Source: Methylocella tundrae
GTDB lineage: Bacteria > Pseudomonadota > Alphaproteobacteria > Rhizobiales > Beijerinckiaceae
Direction: 5' to 3'
Assembly: GCF_901905185.1 (NCBI RefSeq)
Contig: NZ_CABFMQ020000081.1
Span: forward strand, 1 to 64,000
Length of the DNA stretch: 64,000 nucleotides
In this document: positions 8,677 to 17,076 of the stretch, one piece after another
How the letters are laid out: every line of letters begins with the position of its first letter
Numbering within the stretch: the stretch's first letter is position 1
The notes under the pieces: model-generated
What the model was told of the DNA's origin: nothing
Seen by the model: only the letters and a program-made list of their open reading frames with translations
Database searches by the model: none
Translations under genes and position numbers: made by a program

Positions 8677-9401
8677 CGCCCCAGATAGACTTCGACGACG
8701 CGCTCATCCGCCCGCACATTAGCCATGGAGCCTTCGAACAGAGTTTTCCCCTCATGCAGAACGGTGACGCGATCGGAGATGCGCTCGACGAAATCCATGT
8801 CATGCTCGACCACCACGATGGCGCGGTCCGGACGCCGCAAGCTGCGCACGAGAGTGGCCGTGCGCTCGGTTTCCTCATCGGTGAGGCCGGCGACCGGTTC
8901 GTCGAGCATCAGGACTTTCGGATTTGAGGCCAGCACCATGCCGATTTCGAGCCATTGCTTTTGCCCGTGCGCGAGCTCGGACGCGGAACGCTGGGCCACA
9001 TTTGCAAGGCCGATGGCTTCGAGAATCTCCGTTATGCGTTCGTCGAGGAGGCTTTCGGAGAGCGTGCGGCGATAGCCGGCCTCCGCGCCGATGGCGATAT
9101 GCTGGCGAACGCTAAGCCCCTCGAAGACGCTTGGCTTCTGGAATTTTCGCCGAACGCCGGCTCGCGCAATCTCCGACTCGCTCGCGCGCGTGATGTCGGT
9201 TGAATCGTCAAACAGCACCGCGCCTTGCTTCGGCCGCGTGATGCCGGAGATGACGTCGAGCAGGGTCGTCTTGCCGGCGCCGTTCGGACCGATGATCGCG
9301 CGAACCTCGCCGTAATCGATGGCGAGCGACAGCGCGTCGATGGCGCGGAAGCTGCCGAACTCCACGGTGACGGCGTCAATGAGAAGCGCGGCGCCGGACA
9401 T
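8673..9401 (-). CDS. urtD: Urea/amide ABC transporter ATPase UrtD (LivG-like)
   Basis: Second ATPase of the importer, 242 residues from the ATG at 9401 (MSGAALLIDAVTVEF). It shows Walker A GPNGAGKTTLLD, the UrtD-like RKFQKPSVFEGLSV Q-loop region, signature-position ELAHGQKQWLEIGMVLA, Walker B VLMLDEPVAGLTDEET and switch VVVEHDMDFV. The degenerate signature AHGQ in place of SGGQ is usual for UrtD. The start shares one base with the urtC stop (TGATG) and the stop overlaps the urtE start, so translation is tightly coupled. Confidence 0.92.
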   Translation of the reverse strand: MSGAALLIDAVTVEFGSFRAIDALSLAIDYGEVRAIIGPNGAGKTTLLDVISGITRPKQGAVLFDDSTDITRASESEIARAGVRRKFQKPSVFEGLSVRQHIAIGAEAGYRRTLSESLLDERITEILEAIGLANVAQRSASELAHGQKQWLEIGMVLASNPKVLMLDEPVAGLTDEETERTATLVRSLRRPDRAIVVVEHDMDFVERISDRVTVLHEGKTLFEGSMANVRADERVVEVYLGR

Positions 9402-10495
9402 CAGAACAGTTCCCGCGCGCCGGCCGCCATCCGCTTCGGTCCCATCGGGCGCACGAGCCTCATCTTGGCAAGATCGACGAGACCGTTCGGAAAGACCAGC
9501 ACCACCAGAACGATGAGCGCCGACAGGATGAAGGGCCACAGTTCCGGCGCCGCGGTCGAAAGCCAGAATTTCAACGCATTGACAAGCAGCGCGCCGATTA
9601 CCGCGCCGATCAGATGCCCACGCCCGCCTATCGCGACCCATACGGCGATTTCAAGAGAAAGGTCCGGCGCGAGGAGGCGCGGATTGATGATGCCGACCTG
9701 CGGCACGTATAGAATGCCGGCCAGAGCGGCGATGAGCGCGGCGAGACACCACACCGCCAGCTTGAGACGAAGCGTGTCGTAGCCAAGGGTGCGCAGCCGG
9801 ACTTCATCGTCGCGCGCCGCCAGCATGAGCGCGCCAAAACGGCTGCCAAGCAACATGCGGCAGCCGAGCAGCGTCATTCCGAGCGCCAGCACGGAGACGA
9901 TCGACATCGCGATGACGACGCCATTTGCGCCAATCGGCCAGCCGAAAATGACCGAAAAGCCAGTCATTCCATTATTGCCGCCAAAGCCCGTATCGTTGCG
10001 GAACATCAGCAGCATCGCGACATAGACGAGCGCCTGCGTAATGATGGCGAAATAGACGCCGCCAACGCGAGACCGGAAGGACATATAGCCGAACGCGCCG
10101 GCGATCAGCAACGTCACGACCGCCGCCGCAAGCAGCGCGTAAGGGAAGAACCCGAAGCCCGCCCAGTAGAACGGCAATTCCTTCCAACCCATGAACTGCA
10201 TAAAGTCGGGCGTCTTGCCGGTGACCTCGAACGAATGTTTCAGAAGATACATGGCGACCGCGTAGCCGCCGACGCCAAAGAACAGCCCTTGCCCGAGCGA
10301 CAATATGCCGAGATAGCCCCAGATGAGGTCGAGCGAGAGGGCGAGCACCGCGAAGGATGCGAGTTGGCCGATCGCATTCGCCATGTAGGCGGAAACGCCG
10401 ACAGAGCTCACAGCCGAGATGACGAGCAGGATCGCAACCGCCACGATGAACGCAAGCAGCAAGAGCAGCGGCCGATCCGACGTCCAGGGTTTCAT
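9401..10495 (-). CDS. urtC: Urea/amide ABC transporter permease UrtC (LivM-like)
   Basis: Hydrophobic 364-residue inner-membrane permease with about nine to ten helices. It shows LivM/UrtC hallmarks such as LDLIWGYLGILSLGQGLFFGVGGY, the EAA-like coupling segment around ARDDEVRLRTLGYDTLRLKL, and YVPQVGIINPRLLAPDLSLE. The cytoplasmic loop contains the family's charged stretch. The start overlaps the urtB stop by 4 bp (ATGA). It partners UrtB to form the membrane channel. Confidence 0.92.
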   Translation of the reverse strand: MKPWTSDRPLLLLLAFIVAVAILLVISAVSSVGVSAYMANAIGQLASFAVLALSLDLIWGYLGILSLGQGLFFGVGGYAVAMYLLKHSFEVTGKTPDFMQFMGWKELPFYWAGFGFFPYALLAAAVVTLLIAGAFGYMSFRSRVGGVYFAIITQALVYVAMLLMFRNDTGFGGNNGMTGFSVIFGWPIGANGVVIAMSIVSVLALGMTLLGCRMLLGSRFGALMLAARDDEVRLRTLGYDTLRLKLAVWCLAALIAALAGILYVPQVGIINPRLLAPDLSLEIAVWVAIGGRGHLIGAVIGALLVNALKFWLSTAAPELWPFILSALIVLVVLVFPNGLVDLAKMRLVRPMGPKRMAAGARELF

Positions 10496-12108
10496 TTGCG
10501 GCGCCCCTTGATCGCGAAGAGACCTTCAGGGCGCCATTGCAGGAAGCCGATGATCATCAACAACACGATGACCTTGGCGGCGACGGCGCCCCAAAGCGGC
10601 TCGATCAGCACATTGATCTGTCCGATCCCGAGCGCGGCCACGACCGTGCCGGCGATGGCGCCGACGCCGCCAAGCACGACCACCATAAAGCTGTCGATGA
10701 TGAAATTCTGCCCCATCAGAGGATTGACGCTATAGACCGGCGCCAGCGCGAGGCCCGCAAGGCCGGCCAGGCCCGAGCCGAGGCCAAAGGCCAGCATATC
10801 CACCCGCCGCACCGGAATGCCGATGCAACCGGCCATGGTCCGGTTCTGCGTGACCGCGCGAATGTTGAGCCCGAGCGGCGTCAGGCGCACGATCCCCAGG
10901 GTCAAGGCCAGCGTCAAAATCGCGAAGACGATCGCGAACATGCGGTTCCACGTGAAGATGAAATCTCCGATAACCGGGACGCCGCCCGTGACATAGAAGG
11001 GGGTCACGAATTGCAGATTTTGCGTGCCGAAGGTCACCCGGACAAGATTGACGAGGAAGAGGCTGACGGCCCAGGTGGCGAGAAGACTCATGAGCGGGCG
11101 CCGGTAGAGGTGGCGAAGCAGCGCGGCCTCGATCGCAACGCCAATTGCCGCGGTCGCCAGAAAAGCAACCGGAATGGCCAGGATGAGATAGTAGTCGACG
11201 AGGCCGGGCGCGAGGCGCTGTAATGCCTCCTGCACCAGCCAGGTCACATAGGCGCCGATCATGATAAATTCGCCCTGAGCCAGATTGATCACGCCCATCA
11301 GGCCGAAGATCACGGCGAGGCCGATCGCCGCCATGAACAGAATGCTGGCAAAGCTCAAGCCATTATAAAGGGTTGCAAGCACATTGCCGATCGCCACGCC
11401 GCGTGAGATTTTCGCGGTCGCGGCGTCGACGGCGCGTTTGAACTCCGGATTCGCCGCGTAGGCCGGATCGCTTTTCAGCGCCTCTACCTGCGTCAGGGCG
11501 CGGCCGTTCGCGTTTCCGGCGATCTGAGCGAGAGCCGCGATCCGCTTTGCCGGATCAACCGAATTCAGAGCCGCCGCTTGCGCGACCGCAACAATCTGCT
11601 GTTTCAGCGCAGGATCGGTCTCGGCTTTCGCGGCTCCATCGAAAAGGCTTTCGGGCAAGCTCGCAGCCTTGCGCTCCAGCCTTTGCAGCGCCGCGCTCCG
11701 CCGTGTTGCGTCGGGCGCGACGCGCAGGGCGAGGGCCGCCTCGGCAGTCTCGAATACGGCCCTGTTCTTCAGGTTGAGCACGGGCGCATGCGCATCCTCG
11801 CCCGGCTCCCGCGGCGCGCGCGTCAGGGCGTCGAGCGATGCGCCGCCGACGGTCACAATGGCTCCGGTCGCGTCGCAGGCGAATTTATGATCGAGGACGG
11901 CGCGGGCTATCGGCGCCGCCCAGTTCCGATCGTCGTCCGAGCCATCCGCCGCCAACCGAACCAGGGCGCTCCCGGCCTCGCCAAGCGTAGCGGCCTCCCC
12001 GCAAAGTCCCGCGATCAGGGCGGGCCGCGCCGCATCCGCCGCGTGAAGGGACAAAGATGTCGCCATCGTCGCAGCAAGGCATAAGGCAACCAACAAACGA
12101 CGCGGCAT
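10492..12108 (-). CDS. urtB: Urea/amide ABC transporter permease UrtB (LivH-like, with long N-terminal domain)
   Basis: 538-residue permease. A signal-like hydrophobic start (residues 3-24) is followed by about 200 residues of Ala-rich, helical periplasmic sequence, and only then by the LivH-like membrane core (from about residue 235). The core includes GLMGVINLAQGEFIMIGAY, TQNRTMAGCIGIPVRRVD and VVVLGGVGAIAGTVVAALG. The N-terminal extension distinguishes UrtB from plain LivH and is the best sequence reason to call this an Urt-type urea/amide importer. It begins two bases after the urtA stop. Confidence 0.93.
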   Translation of the reverse strand: MPRRLLVALCLAATMATSLSLHAADAARPALIAGLCGEAATLGEAGSALVRLAADGSDDDRNWAAPIARAVLDHKFACDATGAIVTVGGASLDALTRAPREPGEDAHAPVLNLKNRAVFETAEAALALRVAPDATRRSAALQRLERKAASLPESLFDGAAKAETDPALKQQIVAVAQAAALNSVDPAKRIAALAQIAGNANGRALTQVEALKSDPAYAANPEFKRAVDAATAKISRGVAIGNVLATLYNGLSFASILFMAAIGLAVIFGLMGVINLAQGEFIMIGAYVTWLVQEALQRLAPGLVDYYLILAIPVAFLATAAIGVAIEAALLRHLYRRPLMSLLATWAVSLFLVNLVRVTFGTQNLQFVTPFYVTGGVPVIGDFIFTWNRMFAIVFAILTLALTLGIVRLTPLGLNIRAVTQNRTMAGCIGIPVRRVDMLAFGLGSGLAGLAGLALAPVYSVNPLMGQNFIIDSFMVVVLGGVGAIAGTVVAALGIGQINVLIEPLWGAVAAKVIVLLMIIGFLQWRPEGLFAIKGRRK

Positions 12109-12110
12109 CG

Positions 12111-13364
12111 CTATCCCTGGAGGCCGAACGGGACAGGCTTGGGGGTGTTTTTAGACTGCCAGAGCACGTCAAACCCCTGTTGCTCGTTCACGGAGCCGAT
12201 GAAGACGCCGCGCGACACGTAATTGTTTTCGGCCGTCATCGCGATCTTATAGCCGGACGGACAATCAAAGCTGAGCCCCGCGAAGGCCTTGCGCACTTCT
12301 GGCACGTCGAAGGAGCCGGCCTTGGCGGCGGCCATCGCCCAGAGATGCACGGAATCATAAGCGGACACCATCGGGTCAATCGCCACATTGCCTTTGAAGG
12401 GCACGCCTTTGGTTTTCACATAATCGGCCCATTGCTTGAGAAAGGCCTTGTTGGCGGCGCCTTTGGCGTTCTGAAGGTATGCCCAGCAGTTGAGATGGCC
12501 GACGAGCGGCTCCGTGTTGAGTCCTTCGAGGTCGGCTTCCACCATATCGAGCCCCAGCACCGGAATGTCGGTCGCCCTGATGCCCTGGTTGGCGAACTCA
12601 CGCAGAAAATCCGGGATGGACGAGCCAACCACCGTCAGGACGACAATCGGCTTGCCGCCGCCCTGGTCCGCGAAGGCCCGGATCTGATTGACAAGAGTCT
12701 GGAAGTTGGAAAATCCGAGCGGGACATACTCTTCCTTCAGGGCGGTTTCTGGAATGCCCTTGGACTTCCAGTAGCCTTTGAGCAGCTTGTTGATGGTGCG
12801 GGGCCAAACGTAATCGGAACCCAGCATGAAGAAGCGCTTGGCGCTCACGCCATCGTCGCCCATCAAATAATCGACGGCAGGCAGGACGGAACTCGCCGGC
12901 GGCGAATTCACGTAGACGACGTTCTTGGAATTCTCCTCGCCTTCGAAATGAAGCGGATAGAACAGCAGCCCATCCGCCTGCTCGACGACCGGCAACACCG
13001 ATTTGCGCGACACCGACGTCCAACAACCAAAGAGCGCCGCGACCTTCTCCTGCTCCAGCATCTGCTTGCCGATCTGCGCGTAGAGGGGCCAGTCGGAAGC
13101 CGGATCGGATACTGCGACCTCGATCGTTCGGCCGTTCACGCCGCCTTTGGCGTTGATCTCGTCGGCGGCCATGCGGACGACATAGTTCAGCCGCCCCTCG
13201 ATATTGGCCATGGTGCCGGAGGAGGAAAACAAACAGCCGAGTTTGACGGGGCCGCTTGCCGCGCGCGCGGAGCGGATGATCGCGGGCATGCCTATCGGCG
13301 TGGCGAGGGCCGCAGTGGCAAGACCGGTCGCCTGAAGGAACGAACGCCGTGAAAACCTGCTCAT
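12111..13364 (-). CDS. urtA: Urea/amide ABC transporter substrate-binding protein UrtA
   Basis: First gene of the importer operon; 417 residues from the ATG at 13364 (a GTG nine bases earlier is possible). A Tat-type signal FSRRSFLQATGLATAALA leads into the mature protein, with the UrtA pattern LGCLFSSSGTMANIEG, INAKGGVNGRTIEV, GCWTSVSRKSVLPVVE and MLGSDYVWPRTINK. Tat export would imply folding in the cytoplasm, possibly with bound ligand or metal. Two inverted repeats upstream (13486-13501 and 13550-13570) are candidate regulatory sites. Urease genes are not present in this window; formamidases follow instead. Confidence 0.92.
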   Translation of the reverse strand: MSRFSRRSFLQATGLATAALATPIGMPAIIRSARAASGPVKLGCLFSSSGTMANIEGRLNYVVRMAADEINAKGGVNGRTIEVAVSDPASDWPLYAQIGKQMLEQEKVAALFGCWTSVSRKSVLPVVEQADGLLFYPLHFEGEENSKNVVYVNSPPASSVLPAVDYLMGDDGVSAKRFFMLGSDYVWPRTINKLLKGYWKSKGIPETALKEEYVPLGFSNFQTLVNQIRAFADQGGGKPIVVLTVVGSSIPDFLREFANQGIRATDIPVLGLDMVEADLEGLNTEPLVGHLNCWAYLQNAKGAANKAFLKQWADYVKTKGVPFKGNVAIDPMVSAYDSVHLWAMAAAKAGSFDVPEVRKAFAGLSFDCPSGYKIAMTAENNYVSRGVFIGSVNEQQGFDVLWQSKNTPKPVPFGLQG

Positions 13365-13485
13365 GGACCACACCCTTTATTGCAGAAGCGGGCGTAGTTT
13401 TCGTCAGAGCGTCACAGCGACGCAACTTCAAATAGTGTTCAACGCTGCTCAAAAGGGCAGCAAATGCTCGATTTTTCAATATATT

Positions 13486-13501
13486 ATGTCACTTTTGACA
13501 T
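13486..13501. promoter_or_regulatory. Inverted repeat upstream of the urt operon
   Basis: ATGTCA-CTTT-TGACAT is a perfect 6-bp-arm inverted repeat about 120 bp upstream of the urtA start. It lies in an AT-rich stretch inside a high-GC region. It could be a regulator site for the amide/urea operon. It does not match the classical NtrC or FNR consensus well, so no regulator is named. Confidence 0.4.
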
Positions 13502-13549
13502 TTCGGCGCGCCGTGCGCCGGAGCTATTTCAGAGCCGTCGCGCGCGCTC

Positions 13550-13570
13550 TTGACGCTCTTTGCGCGTCAA
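13550..13570. promoter_or_regulatory. Inverted repeat TTGACGC-N7-GCGTCAA
   Basis: A perfect 7-bp-arm inverted repeat with a 7-base spacer sits between the divergent urtA and orphan HTH genes, about 75 bp before the HTH start and 186 bp before urtA. It may be an operator for either gene. A weak hairpin in RNA is the alternative reading. Confidence 0.4.
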
Positions 13571-13645
13571 AATTCAGTTTCGGCGAAAGCCCAGCAGCGC
13601 TACCATCACGGCCGCTGACAAAGGGTCCAACCGACGCTGGGGACG

Positions 13646-14035
13646 ATGACAATGCGGCAATCGCAGCATACCGAAGGTGAAATTCTGCACCTCCTCCAGG
13701 AGGTCGGAGCCGGACTGTCGATTGCCGAAATTTGCAGCGCCGCGCGAATTACGCGACGCACGTTTTACAGATGGCGCAAACGCTACGGCGGGCTGACGCT
13801 GCCGGCGGTCCATGAAATGAAAGAGCTCCAGCTCGAAAATATGCGGTTACGAAATCTCGTCAGCAATCTCTCCGCCCGGCTCGATGGACTATCAAAGACG
13901 CCAGCCTCCGGCGCCCCGAGGAGCGCCGGACAGTCTGAGCAAGGGGCACGGCTCAACGGTCCCGCCGCGGCTCGCTCGGAACAAATGCGCGGAGCGTCGC
14001 TCGGCCGTTTCGCATTCGTGCGCGGCCAGCGGTGA
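13646..14035 (+). CDS. Orphan IS3-OrfA-like helix-turn-helix protein
   Basis: The first 80 residues have the architecture of IS407-type OrfA proteins: an HTH in ILHLLQEVGAGLSIAEICSA followed by RRTFYRWRKRYGGL, then a leucine-zipper-like MKELQLENMRLRNLVSNL. The remaining 50 residues are low-complexity (Ala, Gly, Ser, Arg) and unlike transposase. No orfB follows and no terminal repeats were found. It is either a decaying orphan orfA that has read into flanking DNA or a domesticated DNA-binding protein. It faces away from the urt operon, with two inverted repeats between them. Confidence 0.6.
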   Translation: MTMRQSQHTEGEILHLLQEVGAGLSIAEICSAARITRRTFYRWRKRYGGLTLPAVHEMKELQLENMRLRNLVSNLSARLDGLSKTPASGAPRSAGQSEQGARLNGPAAARSEQMRGASLGRFAFVRGQR

Positions 14036-14696
14036 GGGCCGGACATAGTTGCGAGAGCGACTTATGAGCGCAGTGTGGACCGAGACGCCAAGAGCGATAT
14101 CGCTCATCGCCTGGCGATATGGATGGGTTGCTGGCCGCGTCAACAAAAATGGAGGCCGACCTCGAAGGCTGGACCGCAACGGCAAGCCAAAGACTTGTGG
14201 TGTTCGCCAGCTAGCGGCATCGTAACCTTAGCCGAATAATCGCGGCGGGATCTCGAAGCTCTCCTGGACGAAGCGGACCGGCCGCCAAGCGTCGTCTCAA
14301 TGAAAATGTGGGAAGCGGCCCAACTCTCCGCCGTCGCAATCGCGATGAACTCCCGGGGCCGTTGTTCAGCTCGGCCACAGGTTTCGGCGCAACATCCACC
14401 GCAGCAATAGGGCGCGGCGCATGAACGTGGCCCTATTACGCCCAACCCGACTTCGCGGGATCGGCGTCAGCCAGCCGGATCAAGGCGTCATTGACGTTTC
14501 CATTCGCCGGCTTCAAGAGGATGCTGCAAAGCTCCTCAAGCTGCAGACGCCCCATGCTGAACGTGTTCGCATGGGTTGGTCGCCAGAACGCCGTCGCCAA
14601 TAATCGGCGGAAATCCTCGACAATGGCAAATAGGCCGCAAACGGCTGCAGCGCGCCATCGCTGCGCGCCGCAGTCCCGTTTTCGCTCGCTTCGGCG
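14036..14696. other. Intergenic stretch with no recognised gene
   Basis: About 660 bp. Short open frames exist on both strands, but none has a convincing start site, family resemblance or consistent codon bias. Possibly old mobile-element debris next to the orphan OrfA-like gene. Confidence 0.5.
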
Positions 14697-15041
14697 TTAT
14701 CTTCTCGCTTCGCTTCGCGGCCGGGCGCCGATAGCCTGACGCAGGGCCTCACGCAGTTCTTCACATTGAGGCGGCGGATTTCCGACGCCTTGATGCGCGG
14801 CCGCGCAATTGCGCCAATTTCGATACGCCTCGTCATAAGACATCGAAGGCTTGGTATAAGAGAAAGTCTCGCTCGGACGGCTCGAATCGATTGACGGCGC
14901 GCCACCCGAAGCGCGCGCGTCGTTCCTGATCGCGCCGGTCACATCGTTTTGCGACGCGGCGTCAGACGAAATGTTGCCCGCAACCGCAGGTAAGGCGAAG
15001 CCGACAAAGGCGCACAGGACCGAAGCTCTAAATTTATTCAT
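14697..15041 (-). CDS. Small predicted exported protein, function unknown
   Basis: 114-residue protein with a clear signal peptide (MNKFRASVLCAFVGFALPAVAG, cleavage probably after AVA). The mature part is Ser/Asn-rich, then has a compact segment SYDEAYRNWRNCAAAHQG and a second cysteine in PPPQCEELREALRQA. The two cysteines could form a disulfide in the periplasm. The start is supported by a purine-rich AAGAGAT stretch just upstream. No family recognised; the signal peptide and paired cysteines argue that it is a real gene. Confidence 0.6.
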   Translation of the reverse strand: MNKFRASVLCAFVGFALPAVAGNISSDAASQNDVTGAIRNDARASGGAPSIDSSRPSETFSYTKPSMSYDEAYRNWRNCAAAHQGVGNPPPQCEELREALRQAIGARPRSEARR

Positions 15042-15803
15042 CTCTTTATCTCTTCTTCACGTTTTTATTGGCTCAAGTTCAACAGACAGCCTACGATCAA
15101 AACCTTGGCCCAAGCATTCGCGTGGACTCAAAGGCCCCAAAAATCATCAGGCGCGCGCAGACAAACCGCTGATGCGGACCTTGCTCCGAGCGACTTCACT
15201 CAATTGGCGCGAATCCAAGTAACCGGCCGCGCAACTTTTCTCGAATTTGATTAAAATTCATTTATGCAATCATCCAGTTTCCGAAAAATCGTTTACATGC
15301 GCCCACAGTCCGGCGGTCAAAGCATAAATTGGCGCTGACGCGGCGGACTTGGATCGCCTTTTGCGGGCCTCCGGAATAAACAATTTATCTTCTCAACTAT
15401 TTCACGCAATACGACGTCTAAAACGGATATTTCTCATCTCTGAGAATAAGAAACACAACCACAACTTGCGCGCGCGATTTGCTGGCGGATTACCAGCACA
15501 AGTCTCGCTTTCTATCAGCCAAACATTCCACTGCCTTAATGCTCAATACATACTCGAAACATATTCGAATTCGCGTCAAATTCAAGTCAAGTCCGACGTG
15601 ATTCCCCATTATGCTTAAATTTTATGGCTGATAATCATTCTCTTTTATCATTAAACATTTCATCAAATCGCTGCAGCAAGTAAAACCGGCACACCCGCCA
15701 TTGGTCCGTTGCCGGAACTTATCCACAGGAACCATTGACTCGCGCGGCAACGTTCTTATTATGTTCTAGACAAGTTCTTTTTCCGTTGCAAGGCGCCAGT
15801 TTG
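15042..15803. other. AT-rich intergenic region, no gene recognised
   Basis: About 760 bp, noticeably richer in A and T than the neighbourhood. I see no tRNA, no convincing protein gene and no strong hairpin. A short ATAATCATT run near 15629 recalls half of a Fur box but is too weak to call. Confidence 0.5.
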
Positions 15804-16967
15804 ATGACACCAGCCGGGACCTTAGTGACAACGCACCGCATCCGAGGCCCCCTCGCCAAGCCCAGGGCCTCGCGGAGCCTCGACACCGCCGCTGAGGCGA
15901 TGCCGGTCCATCCGGCGCGGCGGGGCCGCGGCTCTTTGACCAATGCCAGCGGACGATTTGAGAGCGAGGTCCGGGTCGCGGAAAATGACGGTTGGGACCT
16001 GCCTGAAGACGTCAATCCGTTAAGAACGGTAGTGACGCCCGAGCGCGCAAAGACGATCATTACACGTAATGAGTCGCCTGATATTTCGTTCGACCGTTCA
16101 ATTAATCCCTATCGCGGCTGCGAACACGGCTGCGTCTATTGTTTCGCGCGGCCGACCCACGCCTATCTCGGACTTTCGCCGGGGCTGGATTTCGAGACAA
16201 GGCTGGTTTCAAAAGTTAACGCGGCGGCGCTTCTGGAACGCGAGTTGTCCGCTCCGGGATATCAGCCAAAAACGATCGCCATCGGGTCCAATACCGACCC
16301 CTATCAGCCGATCGAGCGCACCGAGAAAATCATGCGCGACGTGCTTGGCGTCCTGTCCAGGGCGAATCATCCTGTTGGCATCGTAACCAAATCCGCCCTG
16401 GTGCTGCGAGACCTTGATCTCCTCGTCCCGATGGCGGCGAAGGGTCTCGTCAAAGTCGCGCTATCCATTACGACTCTCGATCCGGGGCTCGCCCGCAAGA
16501 TGGAGCCGCGCGCCGGTTCGCCCGAACGCCGGCTCGACGCCATGAGACGATTATCGGAGGCCGGCGTCCCAACTGTGGTTATGGTCGCGCCGATCATCCC
16601 GGCCATCAACGACGCCGAGATTGAAGCAATTCTTACGAGGGCGCATGCGATGGGCGCGCGCGAGGCCGGTTATGTGATGCTTCGCTTGCCGCTTGAGGTG
16701 CGCGATCTCTTCGCTGAATGGCTGATGGCGCATTACCCTGACAAGCTAAGGCATGTGCTGTCTCTCGTGCGTTCGGTTCGGGGCGGCAAATTATACGATG
16801 CGACATTCGGCAAACGCATGAGCGGCGCCGGCCCCTACGCCTGGATGGTCGGACGCCGCTTCGAGGCCGCGGCGGCAAGGCTCGGACTCGCAAAAAGCCG
16901 CATGCCGCTGCGCAGCGATCTGTTCTTGCGGCCGGCAAGACAAGGAGAGCAGCTGCAATTACTGTAA
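15804..16967 (+). CDS. PA0069-family radical SAM protein (SplB-like)
   Basis: Iron-sulfur radical SAM enzyme of the PA0069/SplB-related family; the reaction is not known for this group. The 4Fe-4S site appears as C-x3-C-x2-C in YRGCEHGCVYCFARPTH, and the strand motif IAIGSNTDPYQPIER follows. The ATG at 15804 has AAGG upstream; a second possible start is 15900 (MPVHPARRGRGSL), where family similarity begins. The stop is about 110 bp before uvrC, in the same direction. The neighbouring repair gene is suggestive, but no role in repair is shown for this family. Confidence 0.87.
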   Translation: MTPAGTLVTTHRIRGPLAKPRASRSLDTAAEAMPVHPARRGRGSLTNASGRFESEVRVAENDGWDLPEDVNPLRTVVTPERAKTIITRNESPDISFDRSINPYRGCEHGCVYCFARPTHAYLGLSPGLDFETRLVSKVNAAALLERELSAPGYQPKTIAIGSNTDPYQPIERTEKIMRDVLGVLSRANHPVGIVTKSALVLRDLDLLVPMAAKGLVKVALSITTLDPGLARKMEPRAGSPERRLDAMRRLSEAGVPTVVMVAPIIPAINDAEIEAILTRAHAMGAREAGYVMLRLPLEVRDLFAEWLMAHYPDKLRHVLSLVRSVRGGKLYDATFGKRMSGAGPYAWMVGRRFEAAAARLGLAKSRMPLRSDLFLRPARQGEQLQLL

Positions 16968-17076
16968 TTGACCACGGAGCAGCGAAAGGCAGAATCGGCA
17001 AAGGCCCCGCTGGAACGCGTCCTGCTTGGCCGGGCAAGCCTTTTCATGCCGGCGCCGATCGCTTAAATCTGCGGTC

